In this document: piece after piece, positions 15,349 to 24,948 of the stretch
Numbering within the stretch: the stretch's first letter is position 1
How the letters are laid out: the number at the start of each line of letters is the position of its first letter
NCBI GenBank assembly: GCA_022451835.1
Contig: JAKUNX010000004.1
Coordinates: 1-30,046 of the forward strand
Direction: 5' to 3'
Source: Candidatus Poseidoniaceae archaeon
Lineage (GTDB): Archaea > Thermoplasmatota > Poseidoniia > Poseidoniales > Poseidoniaceae
DNA length: 30,046 nt
Notes under the pieces: model-generated
Database searches by the model: none
The model's input: only the letters and a program-made list of their open reading frames with translations
What the model was told of the DNA's origin: nothing
Made by a program: the position numbers and the translations under genes

Positions 15349-16440
15349 TCAGAATTCGTCGAGTAAATCATCAAACTCATCGGATTCTATTTCAAAATCA
15401 TCCAAATCATCAAACAAATCGTCGAATTCATCTTTCTCAACAACTTGTTCAGAATCATCTAATTCAATTGCTGGTTGATCTGCATTTTTCTTGGCTTTTT
15501 TCTTTTTAATGGAACGAGAAACCATACCCATAAGTAAAAACAACAAAATTATGCCGCCACCAATTGCTCCATATAGCATAAGATCATCTTCGCCTACTTC
15601 ACTTATCCCATCTGTTAATGAAACAGATGACTCACTTGATTCAACCGACACTGGTATAGATATTTCACTTAAATCTGCGCTGGCATCATTAGTACTACTG
15701 GCTTGAAATTGTAAATCTACATTCAGGTCCGAATCGACATCACTAGGTGCTAATAGTTTGATTTCTCTAGTCGCAGTAGCGCCCATTGCTAAGTCATCTG
15801 CGACAAATTCAGAGCCAATAAAACTGAATCCTTGCTGCTTTAAATCATTTAGATTAGCAAGATCAACTCTCACCCTATCATTATCATTACCCTTGTTTGT
15901 AAATTGCATATTGATGATAAATTCACTACCTGCTTCGACTTTTCTTGTAGATACATCGTTAATTCTCAGTTCAACTGCTCCATAAGTTGCAATTTCCAAG
16001 GAATCAGTGAATGAATCATTTTCCCTTGGGAAGGGTTCATTCAATGGAATTGAGTTCCATTCTGTTACTGTAGCAAAAATCTCGAAATCATAACTATTGC
16101 TTGACGGTTGTTTTGTAGTGCCGCTGAATGTCACAGTAAACTCTTCAGATTCACCTGCTTCAATGCTGTACTCGCCTGTGGCACCAAGCATATCGGCAGT
16201 AGCTCCACCATTCCATTCATTGGTAATTTCTATTTTTGTAGCACCAACTGAAGCAGTATTTTCTATAGTGCAAATCATTTCAACTGGCTCATAACCTGAT
16301 GGACTTACGTCCATTTCTGCAGGTGCGTCGCAAGTTAAAGTAACACCAAAAATTGGATTTTGCGCGTTGGTTACTGGAATTAATGGCAGTAGAAAAACTG
16401 CGACCATCAGAAATACGAACCCTTTACGACTCATTGTCAA
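15349..16440 (-). CDS. Secreted, membrane-anchored protein with CARDB/NEW3-like beta domains and an acidic tail
   Basis: A 363-residue protein. Residues 1-26 are a signal peptide (basic MSRKG, hydrophobic core, VTNA then Q). Two Ig-like beta-sandwich segments follow, each with the pattern of CARDB or NEW3 adhesion domains (CTIENTASVGATKIEI and MQFTNKGNDNDRVRVDL). One transmembrane helix lies at about 283-306, then a lysine-rich stop-transfer segment and a very acidic cytoplasmic tail with repeats of the type DEFDDLxD. It is probably a surface or envelope protein whose tail contacts a cytoplasmic partner. The TTG start at 16440 is preceded by GGTGAC at the same 3-base spacing as the megasynthase start; ATG 16434 is the alternative. 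It is the same strand as fabI but 119 bases apart, so co-transcription is uncertain. Confidence 0.75.
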   Translation of the reverse strand: MTMSRKGFVFLMVAVFLLPLIPVTNAQNPIFGVTLTCDAPAEMDVSPSGYEPVEMICTIENTASVGATKIEITNEWNGGATADMLGATGEYSIEAGESEEFTVTFSGTTKQPSSNSYDFEIFATVTEWNSIPLNEPFPRENDSFTDSLEIATYGAVELRINDVSTRKVEAGSEFIINMQFTNKGNDNDRVRVDLANLNDLKQQGFSFIGSEFVADDLAMGATATREIKLLAPSDVDSDLNVDLQFQASSTNDASADLSEISIPVSVESSESSVSLTDGISEVGEDDLMLYGAIGGGIILLFLLMGMVSRSIKKKKAKKNADQPAIELDDSEQVVEKDEFDDLFDDLDDFEIESDEFDDLLDEF

Positions 16441-16449
16441 CCAGTCACC
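16438..16449 (-). promoter_or_regulatory. Shine-Dalgarno GGTGAC plus TTG start
   Basis: GGTGAC (16449-16444, minus strand) is followed by TGG and TTG (16440-16438). The spacing equals that of the megasynthase and MerT-like starts. An ATG two codons later would sit 9 bases from the Shine-Dalgarno, further than in the other genes here. Confidence 0.5.
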
Positions 16450-16498
16450 GGTAAGGAACTACATTCATGAATGTGATGGAAAAATGTCCGCTTTTTCC

Positions 16499-17383
16499 TC
16501 ACTCTTGGCCGTATAATTTGTTTGGCAAGTCAACATGTGCTTGCCACATCAAATCCTCATCAATTCCTGCGGCAATCAATTGTTGAGTTCGCTTAGGAAC
16601 TGTTTTGGGACCAAGTACTGCTCCAGGCCTTCGTAAGTCATCCATGTAATCTGTTTCTAATAAGAAACCATGACTGCTATTTTCAGCCGTTTCAAGTAAG
16701 GTTTCCAACGCTCCTTTGCCAATTAAGACACTAGGGGTTAGACCTTGAGTAATTGTCGAGTCTACATTAGGTGGTGAATAATGTCTTACTAATCGATCTT
16801 TTGAAAGGCCTGCCTTACTCGCCATAGTCGCCATATCCATGTAAGTAGATTCTAGTTCTCCTTCAACGTGTAATTGTAAGGCAAATCCTTGATTTGCTGC
16901 AAGTTTCATGGTTTCAAGCAGTAACTGATTAGACAAATCCCAAATTTCATCAGAAACTTCCCAATGTGGCCTACCTACCTCTCCAATAGCGTGTGCTTGA
17001 CCCTCATGATAGAATTTTACAGCTTCATCTATACTGTCACGATAATTCTCTATCGCTTTCTCTTTGCCCGCTTCTCCATCTTGTTCAACCCAGTTGATGA
17101 ATTGATGAGCAAATGCAGCAGGATGGGGTCCTAACACAACTCGGACTCCAAGACCCAATTCCTTTCTAACTGATTCAGCCATGTTAATAGTATCTTGATA
17201 AGCCTCTCTATGACCCTGTTTTGTCGTTGGTGGTGAAGAGAAATCGGGGCAATGAACTAAAATCACGCTTGTTCCTCCAGCATTTTTGAAGTCCTTAGCA
17301 GCGTCTAAAAACCTGCCATTACGATTCAGATGAAAGTGATTATCAAGAATTGGCCCTTTCCAGGCAAGCTCTTGATTGGTCAT
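16499..17383 (-). CDS. TatD-related metal-dependent hydrolase (archaeal TIM-barrel type)
   Basis: About 294 residues from ATG 17383; GTG 17392, directly after the upstream stop, adds three residues. It is an amidohydrolase-superfamily TIM barrel with metal-ligand motifs in the usual order: HFH at 16-18 in LDNHFHLNRNG, Glu in AIGEVGRPHW, His in LQLHVEGE, His in VRHYSPPNV and Asp in LLETDYMDD. This resembles the archaeal predicted hydrolases related to TatD DNases; the true substrate (nuclease, phosphoesterase or other) is unknown. It ends a run of minus-strand genes: giant surface protein, 268-residue protein, TBP-like protein and this one. The near-overlap with the TBP-like gene suggests translational coupling. 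Confidence 0.8.
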   Translation of the reverse strand: MTNQELAWKGPILDNHFHLNRNGRFLDAAKDFKNAGGTSVILVHCPDFSSPPTTKQGHREAYQDTINMAESVRKELGLGVRVVLGPHPAAFAHQFINWVEQDGEAGKEKAIENYRDSIDEAVKFYHEGQAHAIGEVGRPHWEVSDEIWDLSNQLLLETMKLAANQGFALQLHVEGELESTYMDMATMASKAGLSKDRLVRHYSPPNVDSTITQGLTPSVLIGKGALETLLETAENSSHGFLLETDYMDDLRRPGAVLGPKTVPKRTQQLIAAGIDEDLMWQAHVDLPNKLYGQE

Positions 17384-17392
17384 GATATCCAC

Positions 17393-17926
17393 TCACACAA
17401 ATATTTTATTTTCTTGCAACTGAGTTTTCCAAAATACTGCTGACATTGCCACCATATTCGGATGACGAGCATCACTTGCAACGCACTTGCCATTTGGCCA
17501 AACATATAATTTCAAATTGTGGCGAGAATCTTGAATTATTGCGCATCCAAGTCTTTGGTCAAAGGTAGAGGTGCCGCCAGTAAATTCTTTATTCATTGCC
17601 TCAACATTGACTCCTTGTTCAAAATTAAATGATGCTATTACAGGCCCCAATTCTGTTTGAAGACCTGAGTCATCAAGACCCAATCTTAGAAGTAATTCTT
17701 TGGCTGCTGCACGTGCTATTTCAACTCTATTAGTGCCATGAACTACAATTCTACCTTCTTCATCGATTACAATTGTTGCACGAGGTTTTTCCAGTGCTTT
17801 GACAACAATATTGCCATTCTTTTGCCCTGCCAATTGAGAGATTACTGCATCATGACTGACTGGAGATTTAGGTACAAATCTAACCAGTTGATTTTCAACT
17901 CTAACATCAACTCCACCTGCAGCCAT
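17393..17926 (-). CDS. Degenerate TATA-binding-protein-like protein
   Basis: A 177-residue protein with the twofold layout of TBP. The end of repeat 1 (KPRATIVIDEEGRIVVHGTNRVEIARAAAK, given here only as a landmark at about residues 47-76) mirrors the TBP pattern of a KP-rich strand, then (F)xSGKxVxTG, then a helix. Repeat 2 (about 95-170) starts GPVIASFNFEQGVNVEAMN, includes a FDQRLGCAII strand, and ends LYVWPNGKCVASDAR plus a helix. The DNA-intercalating Phe residues of true TBP are not obvious, so it may not bind a TATA box and could act in another way, or be a repurposed fold. The ATG at 17926 overlaps the previous stop as TGATG and has GGAGG 7 bases upstream. The call rests on pattern, not a search. 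Confidence 0.6.
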   Translation of the reverse strand: MAAGGVDVRVENQLVRFVPKSPVSHDAVISQLAGQKNGNIVVKALEKPRATIVIDEEGRIVVHGTNRVEIARAAAKELLLRLGLDDSGLQTELGPVIASFNFEQGVNVEAMNKEFTGGTSTFDQRLGCAIIQDSRHNLKLYVWPNGKCVASDARHPNMVAMSAVFWKTQLQENKIFV

Positions 17927-18732
17927 CACTCTTCCTCCATGCCTAGCCTAGAGGTCTTGTTTGATGAATTCTCCTCTACATCAGGTAGATTATTGAGTTC
18001 ATTGAAGATGGTGCTACGCCAAGGCATGAATAATGGCACCAGTAAAACTGCATCATCGCCGTAGTCTATTCTCAATTGCTTCAATGCCCCTCGTAATCGA
18101 GATGCAAACCGAAGATTACGCGATTCAGCAATTGCCTCTCCAATTAACCACTCATTTAGATCCCACCACGTGGCACATAATACTGCAGCAGATGAAAGAT
18201 TAGCGGTAACTCCTTTGGGCGGTTTTTCTGCATGGAAAATATTTTCTTTTACTTTTTTACGCCATTTTTTCCCAACGGTTACCAAACCAAGTAGCTTTTT
18301 CCAACGGGATACTTCTTTTGCTTCTGCAATCATATGCGCCTCCCAATCTTCATCATCTAATTCAGGCTCAATGAAGAAAACTGGGCGATTATGTCTTACT
18401 GCAAGACGATGAACTCTTCTTGGTTCGGGGTCGGGAAATCGCCCTGAAGTAACCTCATCAATTTGTGTGACTTCCTCAAGAAAAATACCCATTGTACCCC
18501 CAGATACTAAACCATGTGCAAGATTGACTCCGTTTGATTCTAATTCGTCTTTTTCTTCCTGCTCCCATAATTCAACAACTTCATCAGACTCAAGCAATGC
18601 TAGCCCGTGCCACTCAATCGAAGGGCGTAATTTACGAGGGTAAACCACTGTTGGAATAGTGCCATGGAGGACTATTTTTCCTCCATCGGGGTCTTCCCAA
18701 ACAATATCTTCCCAGCCAATCCTCGAGGACAT
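17926..18732 (-). CDS. Unrecognised 268-residue cytoplasmic protein (very weak TraB/PrgY-like pattern)
   Basis: I do not recognise this family with confidence. There is no signal peptide or membrane helix. The sequence starts with an acidic, Trp-containing strand segment (IGWEDIVWEDPDGGKIVLHG), has a glycine-rich GLVSGGTMG near residue 74-82, a basic stretch WKKLLGLVTVGKKWRKKVKE near the middle, and a helical region with SRNLRFASRLRGALKQLR. The order HGT..., VVELWEQ and a late ESRNxxFAxxL is faintly like TraB/PrgY/TIKI proteins (GTxH, VELxxxR, ERN), but the GTAH His is missing and I would not assign it. It lies 10 bases after the giant surface-protein gene and overlaps the TBP-like gene by one base, so the set is probably one transcript. 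Confidence 0.7.
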   Translation of the reverse strand: MSSRIGWEDIVWEDPDGGKIVLHGTIPTVVYPRKLRPSIEWHGLALLESDEVVELWEQEEKDELESNGVNLAHGLVSGGTMGIFLEEVTQIDEVTSGRFPDPEPRRVHRLAVRHNRPVFFIEPELDDEDWEAHMIAEAKEVSRWKKLLGLVTVGKKWRKKVKENIFHAEKPPKGVTANLSSAAVLCATWWDLNEWLIGEAIAESRNLRFASRLRGALKQLRIDYGDDAVLLVPLFMPWRSTIFNELNNLPDVEENSSNKTSRLGMEEE

Positions 18733-18742
18733 TACGACTCAC

Positions 18743-21700
18743 TCATTGGTTTTCTAACCATTCTTCTAATTGTTGAATACTCCATCCTTGATCGAAGTAA
18801 CCTTGAATCTCTTCTTGAGTCCAGAAATTAAATTTCTCCAGTGCCTCAGCCATTTCAGGACTTACAGCAGCAGCAGGAGCAGAATAGGTTTGAGTTTGTT
18901 GTGGTATGGACGCATATGACTTATCATCTTCATATTCATATTCAAATTCATCATCCAAATCATCACCACGCTCTCGTCTAGAGATAACAATCACAACTAC
19001 AGCAAGAATTGCAATTACGCCAACTAGAATAATAACTATCAAACCAGTTGAAAATCCACTATCAGATTCGCTTGAAACCTTAACGTTGAACGTCTTTCCT
19101 TGGTTTTTACCGTTAAATAATTCATTCTTAGTTTCATTATCATAGACTATGTAATACATTCCAGTTGTTGCATCTGTGAATTCTTCTAATTCAATAGAAA
19201 CCCATTGTGCTTGATCTTTACCAATGATTTCACTAGTTATGTAGCCTTCGAATACTGGAGGTTGATTATTCGTAACAGATTTGATTTCTAAGTCAGCGAT
19301 TCCAGGAATACCAGAATTGACTAATTCTACTTCGAGAGTAATCTTATCACCCACCTCTGGAGAATCTGGAATTGTTCTCGTATTTCTAACTTCAAACTTA
19401 CTTCCTTCAAACTCTAAGATATATGTTGAGCTGTCTTGTCCATCATTATCATTGCCCTCGATTCCAACTGCAGAACCATCATCGAAATAGCGCCCAGCAC
19501 CAATAATTGGTGAACCTGCACCGTCGACTGTCTCTATCCACATGACCAAATTCACTTCTAAATTAGGTGAGTTCAAATTAGATTCTGTCACATCAAATTG
19601 ACCAAAACTTACTGGCCAAAGATCAACACAATCTGCTGATGCTCTAATGTAACCCAAACTTCCTGCAGACAAATTTAGAGGAGTGGATAATGGGGTTGTA
19701 CCATAATTATTCTGATAAACATTCCAAACATTACCATCTTCAGGATTTCCGTTAAAATAAATCCAGTTTAATGATGTAGCATCTTCTGCAAGACTGCCTC
19801 GTTCTTCTATTTGACTTGAAACATCAACACAGTGATATGATGATGTTGGCATTTTATCATACAACTCAGGCTCTAAACCGTTGGTAGTAGTTTCACCCCT
19901 TGATGCTGACCAAGAACCAAACACAAGTTTTGGAGCTTCATCATCAACTTTAATCACGAATTTGCCGCAACCATTGATTACTGAACCAAAACAATAGGCA
20001 GTTGTCAAATCATCTGCTCCAACTGGTAAATTTATCAATTTAAATTCATATTCAAATTCGTTTTGATATGAAGGCATCTTGATTGGTATATCGAACTTAC
20101 CTCCTGTAAAAGCGTGAGTTGTAACTTCTTCGTCAACTGGGTCATAATCTCTCTCAGAGTCTCTAAATACCTCTTTCCTGGTAATTTCCATAGTTAATTC
20201 AACCTCTGGATTGATAAACACATTTTCTAAAATTCCAGATGTGAATGAATATTGACCAGAAAACATTACAACATCGCCACCGGTTACCGAGCCGATAAAT
20301 TTCTCTTGTCCAATTTCATGATACAAATTGTCTGAAATCGGAATATCTTGGTCAGTCAATGTAGGAGAAATCATTTGTTTATCGTCTAAGTTTGATCTAA
20401 AGTCTAGACGCATATCATTTTGATAAGTCCATGATTGACGATATGAACTCTCAGAAAATACAGGACTGTTATCCAAATCTTTAATCTTAAACGATGGAGT
20501 ATAATCTCCTGAAAGCGGAAGCCCCCACTTCATAGAAATTGGAATATTTATGATGAAGTTTTCTTCAAATGGACTAATCAAAACATTGCCATCACTAGTT
20601 CTAATGGTTGCTTTTGTTTCACCAACAGAATCAACTGAGATGTCAAACATATTACTTTCAGTCCATACAGTTTGATTCCTTGGGTAGTAAATTATCATTG
20701 AATCATAGTTTAATTCCTGTGGAGCAAGGGTAATTTCGACATATTCTACATCTTTCCAACCGTTTCCGTCTTCAGCATCTATAATGATGTTATATTCATT
20801 TCCTGCAAACATAGTTTGGTTCCAAATTCCAACACCATCAGGAGCATTAGTTGGAATTGTTGCAATCATTCTCTCGCCAAAAGAATTTTCGATATTTAGT
20901 GAACTAATTGTAGGATATTCTAATTCCATACTGACATATGTAACATAATCATTATCAAATCCTGGACCGCCCCCATCAACCGAATTTCCGGCTAAATCAT
21001 AGCACTCTATCCAAACACTTACGACTCCTTTAACTCCAGAATTTGCCATATCATTGTATGTTCCAATGAATGATGCATTTTCTGTTATGGCATTACTTGT
21101 TGTAGGAATTTGAATATACTCAGAAGCTTCAGCTAAACCGTTCGAATTTAAGTCATGATCATATTCCACCCACACATGTAAAACGGCAGATTCAGGAGGT
21201 GTTGGAACATCACTAACTGTTAGACGGAAATCTTGCAATAACTTAGGAGTTGCCCAAGAATCGTCATACACTGTCCTCCAATTATCATCTGAATTTATGT
21301 CACCTTCTCCTGAAGTTCTCTTGTAAAGTTCAAATGATAATAGATTAGGATTAAGAATGTCAATAGACAAATTAAATTGTATACCACAATCAGAGTCTGG
21401 ACTATATTCGGCTGATGGACATATAATGTCTCCACCTTCATAATTAGTCACTCTAAATCTGTATGTTTCAGAGCCTGATGCAAATAATCCTAAGTTTACA
21501 TTCCAATCAATTAAGCCATCAATAAATCCACTAGTATTGGCTATTTCAGTCCATGTTATGTTAGTAAACTCGCCATCTATTTCTAAACCTCTTTCCTCGA
21601 CTACAAGATTATATGAACTTGGATCGGGAGCAACGTCTATATTTTCAAAAGACACGTTTCCTACTAATTTCAATTGTTGATTCGAATAGGCCTCTGAAAA

Positions 21701-24682
21701 CTGTTGTTCAACTCCAGCAGAATTGAATAATGTCAAATTATTTAACAAAATATCATTCTCTACTGCGTTTCCAATTTCTGGTTGTAAAGAAATTCCTGAA
21801 AGCATACCGATTATTCCATTATCAGCCAATGTTTCAGATAAAATAATCACTTTTTGTTCATCATCCCATGCACTGTTAACAGTAAACTTCCAGTCAATTT
21901 GTTTAGCACCAGTTGAGCCTATTGAAGATACTGATGAGGAGGGATGTAATGTTACAAAATCACCAACATCATCTAACTCATAGAATCCTAGAGCCAAATC
22001 ATATCCCAAGTAGAATGAGTTTTCAGCTCCCTTGAATTGTATTCTGCACTTTTCTAGATTTGCACCTGTTATTGATTGCACTTCGTGAGTTGTTTGTATA
22101 TGATAGATTTCTCCGTTTTGATACAACCCATTTGAATCACTATTCCAAGTTAGAGTTGAATCATACCCTGATTGTGTATTTACTTCTAAATTAGCAAGTT
22201 TGATATTTCCGCCCATTGATGATGTGCTTACCAACGGTACAAAAGAAAGTCCGCCTGAGGGAGTGTTTTGATTGGAAACAGCAACTATCTCGCGGAGATA
22301 ATCTGCAAATCCTTCATCATCATCTAAAGTAGAATTATATTGATAGATTATTCGCAAATTCTCAAAATCTACTGCTCCGCCACTGTTAGAATCGAGTTGA
22401 GTTATAGTAAAACCAACTCTAACCCAATCAATTCCACTTGGATCAGTTTTTATCACTGGTGTTGTTGGTGAACCAATTAAATTTGTGATTACTTCTCCCG
22501 CCCTTGTGATATTAAAAACAGTGTCGTGGAAGTACATGTTGACAACATTAGGAACATCGGATAACTTTTGCGAAACTGTTCCTACTACAACCTCTAAAAG
22601 AAAGCCTTCATTTGTGTTATTTACATTATAAATTGAATTTGAACTCATTTTGAAGTCAATAGTTTGAACATTAGAATTTTTAGGCAGCAAAAAGAAACCA
22701 CCGGTATAAGTTCCTGTTATTGGGTCTAAATTTAATTTCGAAGTATCTTGACCCATGCTTATTCCGTTAGACTCAGAATTGTAAAATTTATCTTGTATGC
22801 CAAACGAACCAAAGGCTGGCTGACCGAATGTCCACTCATACTCTGAATCACCCCCGTAATCAATTTGAACATCATCAAGATGATGTCCAAAAGTCAACTT
22901 CAGCCAGATTTCTTCAACTATACAATCACTATTAAGTTGAATTTTCAAATCAAATTCTGAAATAGGATATTGAAGTATATTATTTGTATTCAATGATATT
23001 GGTTCATAATCACTAATTGTCGGATTCATTATCTCAACATGAGGCATACAGCCTTGAGAAATCTCCGATATTTCTATTGCATATACTGGTTTATCAAAGC
23101 TATAATCCATGCCCTTGTTCATGAAATAAGATGAATTGATGTATAAGTCTGGTGGTTTGCTAGTTGTGTTGGCAAAATCCCATTGACTATCATATACATT
23201 CAAACCTCTAACTAAATTATAGTCATTAAATGTGATTCCCAATTCAGTGCCCAATGAGTAACCGTAAAATGAGGGAGTAGAAATTTGATCAACACCGGAA
23301 TCAAATTCAATTTCAATATCGATATACGGGTGGTCATCTACATCAATATTCCATAACTCTATCACAGGTCCTATTAGATTCTCCATTGCCTTACCATCAT
23401 TGCCAATAACTAGCACACCTGATTGAGCATTCCTAAATGTGTATCTGAGGCTTGAATCTGCTGGTTCAAAGCTATCTGAAAATAAGACACCATATCCGTT
23501 AGGGCTCTTTTCATCGTAACTTATACTGGGCTGAACATTGTTGATTATCATTACACCGTTTTGTTCATACCTCTCTCCTATGCTTATATCATCAATATAC
23601 CAACCTGGCGTAGGATTCGGGACTAAATCCCCGCTACTAGATGTATGAAGTAAAATAAAACTAATTTTCACATATTTTCCTAGATATGGTGCGAGATTAC
23701 TGGCTACTGACGCCCATCCCAAGGGATTTGATGGCATAATCGATGTTCCTGCAAAAGCGAAATAGTTTGATTCAATACCATAACAGTAAGGAGATATTCG
23801 ATTTCCTGTTGCTAATGAAGACGATTGAAGATACATTCCTTGACCAGGTGCAAGACCATTAGACAATGGGAAATTTACAGGCAAAAGAGATATTGTTTCC
23901 TCTCCTTGAAATTGACCAGTGCTAGAATATTCAATTTCCATATACGCACAATCATCATAATAATAATCGCCTTGCTGATTATATTTTGTTTCTAATTGGT
24001 GCCAACTAGAAAACCTAAGATAAGTATCATTCAATGTGTTTTCTAAATAAGTTGATGGTGTTGTTAATCTATATTCAATAGCATCAGATATTTGAGCTGG
24101 ATCTTCGTAATCATCAGTGTAGTCACTATCATAAATATTTGTCCCCCAACACATATCTCCAGATGCACAATTATCAGGGCCTTCGCTGAGTTCTTTGAAA
24201 TCTATATTGCCATAATTCCATGTAATATCATTGCCATTGTCATCTGTAAAAGTCGTTGAATTAGTCATGCCAGAGGCGTTTGATTCAAAATCAGAAGCAT
24301 ATAATTCGGATTTTAAGCTAGCAGAATAAGTAATATCTCTTTGGCCAAACTCAAATTTTGAAACATCATCGAAAGTTGTTGCACCATTGTTCAAACCAGA
24401 ATCCCATGTGTAAGAGACTAATCCACGTGGACCTTGATTGGTTGAGAATAGCATTGGGTCTGATAATATATCAACTGAGGCTGAAGTGATTGTTTCATCA
24501 CTTGGAACATAGAAACCTCCATCTGTGGTATTTTCATTATTTACTCCATCTTTGAATTCAATTACTACCTCTGATGAACCATCTGAAAAAGTAGTCACTG
24601 TAGATGCTGCAGCAAACGGAGTTAGTATCATTAGAAGAGTCAAAAATAATGAGGTTTTTATTCGGTTATTTACAATCGCCAT
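18743..24682 (-). CDS. Giant surface protein with signal peptide, beta-sandwich domains and C-terminal anchor
   Basis: A 1979-residue secreted protein. Residues 1-26 are a signal peptide ending AAA. Around residues 135-375 there is a MAM/choice-of-anchor-like jelly-roll domain (HQLETKYN, DDCAYMEIEY, PGWYIDDISIG) with paired cysteines. Long beta-rich stretches follow, and near 1755-1860 a CARDB-like Ig domain (TLEVELVNSGIPGIADLEI). One transmembrane helix lies at about 1866-1890, followed by RRERGDD and an acidic DDEFEYEYEDD tail. The last ~35 residues form a separate cytoplasmic motif ending GYFDQGWSIQQLEEWLENQ. It is probably a cell-surface fibre or S-layer-associated adhesin or scaffold; no enzyme motif was seen. 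The long 266-base divergent spacer upstream should hold its promoter. It is the first gene of the minus-strand run ending at 16499. Confidence 0.88.
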   Translation of the reverse strand: MAIVNNRIKTSLFLTLLMILTPFAAASTVTTFSDGSSEVVIEFKDGVNNENTTDGGFYVPSDETITSASVDILSDPMLFSTNQGPRGLVSYTWDSGLNNGATTFDDVSKFEFGQRDITYSASLKSELYASDFESNASGMTNSTTFTDDNGNDITWNYGNIDFKELSEGPDNCASGDMCWGTNIYDSDYTDDYEDPAQISDAIEYRLTTPSTYLENTLNDTYLRFSSWHQLETKYNQQGDYYYDDCAYMEIEYSSTGQFQGEETISLLPVNFPLSNGLAPGQGMYLQSSSLATGNRISPYCYGIESNYFAFAGTSIMPSNPLGWASVASNLAPYLGKYVKISFILLHTSSSGDLVPNPTPGWYIDDISIGERYEQNGVMIINNVQPSISYDEKSPNGYGVLFSDSFEPADSSLRYTFRNAQSGVLVIGNDGKAMENLIGPVIELWNIDVDDHPYIDIEIEFDSGVDQISTPSFYGYSLGTELGITFNDYNLVRGLNVYDSQWDFANTTSKPPDLYINSSYFMNKGMDYSFDKPVYAIEISEISQGCMPHVEIMNPTISDYEPISLNTNNILQYPISEFDLKIQLNSDCIVEEIWLKLTFGHHLDDVQIDYGGDSEYEWTFGQPAFGSFGIQDKFYNSESNGISMGQDTSKLNLDPITGTYTGGFFLLPKNSNVQTIDFKMSSNSIYNVNNTNEGFLLEVVVGTVSQKLSDVPNVVNMYFHDTVFNITRAGEVITNLIGSPTTPVIKTDPSGIDWVRVGFTITQLDSNSGGAVDFENLRIIYQYNSTLDDDEGFADYLREIVAVSNQNTPSGGLSFVPLVSTSSMGGNIKLANLEVNTQSGYDSTLTWNSDSNGLYQNGEIYHIQTTHEVQSITGANLEKCRIQFKGAENSFYLGYDLALGFYELDDVGDFVTLHPSSSVSSIGSTGAKQIDWKFTVNSAWDDEQKVIILSETLADNGIIGMLSGISLQPEIGNAVENDILLNNLTLFNSAGVEQQFSEAYSNQQLKLVGNVSFENIDVAPDPSSYNLVVEERGLEIDGEFTNITWTEIANTSGFIDGLIDWNVNLGLFASGSETYRFRVTNYEGGDIICPSAEYSPDSDCGIQFNLSIDILNPNLLSFELYKRTSGEGDINSDDNWRTVYDDSWATPKLLQDFRLTVSDVPTPPESAVLHVWVEYDHDLNSNGLAEASEYIQIPTTSNAITENASFIGTYNDMANSGVKGVVSVWIECYDLAGNSVDGGGPGFDNDYVTYVSMELEYPTISSLNIENSFGERMIATIPTNAPDGVGIWNQTMFAGNEYNIIIDAEDGNGWKDVEYVEITLAPQELNYDSMIIYYPRNQTVWTESNMFDISVDSVGETKATIRTSDGNVLISPFEENFIINIPISMKWGLPLSGDYTPSFKIKDLDNSPVFSESSYRQSWTYQNDMRLDFRSNLDDKQMISPTLTDQDIPISDNLYHEIGQEKFIGSVTGGDVVMFSGQYSFTSGILENVFINPEVELTMEITRKEVFRDSERDYDPVDEEVTTHAFTGGKFDIPIKMPSYQNEFEYEFKLINLPVGADDLTTAYCFGSVINGCGKFVIKVDDEAPKLVFGSWSASRGETTTNGLEPELYDKMPTSSYHCVDVSSQIEERGSLAEDATSLNWIYFNGNPEDGNVWNVYQNNYGTTPLSTPLNLSAGSLGYIRASADCVDLWPVSFGQFDVTESNLNSPNLEVNLVMWIETVDGAGSPIIGAGRYFDDGSAVGIEGNDNDGQDSSTYILEFEGSKFEVRNTRTIPDSPEVGDKITLEVELVNSGIPGIADLEIKSVTNNQPPVFEGYITSEIIGKDQAQWVSIELEEFTDATTGMYYIVYDNETKNELFNGKNQGKTFNVKVSSESDSGFSTGLIVIILVGVIAILAVVVIVISRRERGDDLDDEFEYEYEDDKSYASIPQQTQTYSAPAAAVSPEMAEALEKFNFWTQEEIQGYFDQGWSIQQLEEWLENQ

Positions 24683-24948
24683 GCTATCGCCGTTAACTAT
24701 CCAAGACTTCTACACCTAAAATGCATCGCTTTTTCGTGAAAAAAAGGCTCTTATGATTGAATTTGACGACAAATTAACCAAGTATTTTTTTGTCAACGCT
24801 TGATTTACTAAAATTTCCATCCCACCTGCTCTCTGTTCGCTTAATTCAAGCAACTTTTTATTTGCCCCTTGCAATATGCTACAAGAAACCATACTATGAT
24901 AGAAGATTCTCGGCATGACTTCTTGAAGTAGAAGCGTTTGCGAACTTC
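24683..24948. other. Divergent intergenic region
   Basis: This 266-base spacer lies between the giant surface-protein gene (leftward) and the thioesterase gene (rightward) and should hold both promoters. It contains an A7 run (24739-24745), a T7 run (24785-24791) and an AT-rich TACTATGATA near 24893-24902, about 50 bases before the thioesterase ATG. The thioesterase start has no Shine-Dalgarno, so a leaderless or short-leader mRNA is possible. The open frame of 66 codons on the minus strand inside it has no family resemblance and is not called. I see no RNA gene or repeat. Confidence 0.5.

Noticed and set aside
15062..15478. Plus-strand frame of 138 codons with a Ser/Asn-rich C-terminal half
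   Set aside because: The low-complexity SKSSKSSN stretch is the antisense of the acidic tail-coding repeats of the 15349-16440 gene, and the rest is antisense to fabI.
24716..24916. Small minus-strand frame of 66 codons in the divergent spacer
   Set aside because: It has no Shine-Dalgarno, a composition like the AT-rich spacer, and would occupy the only room for two promoters. It is kept as non-coding.
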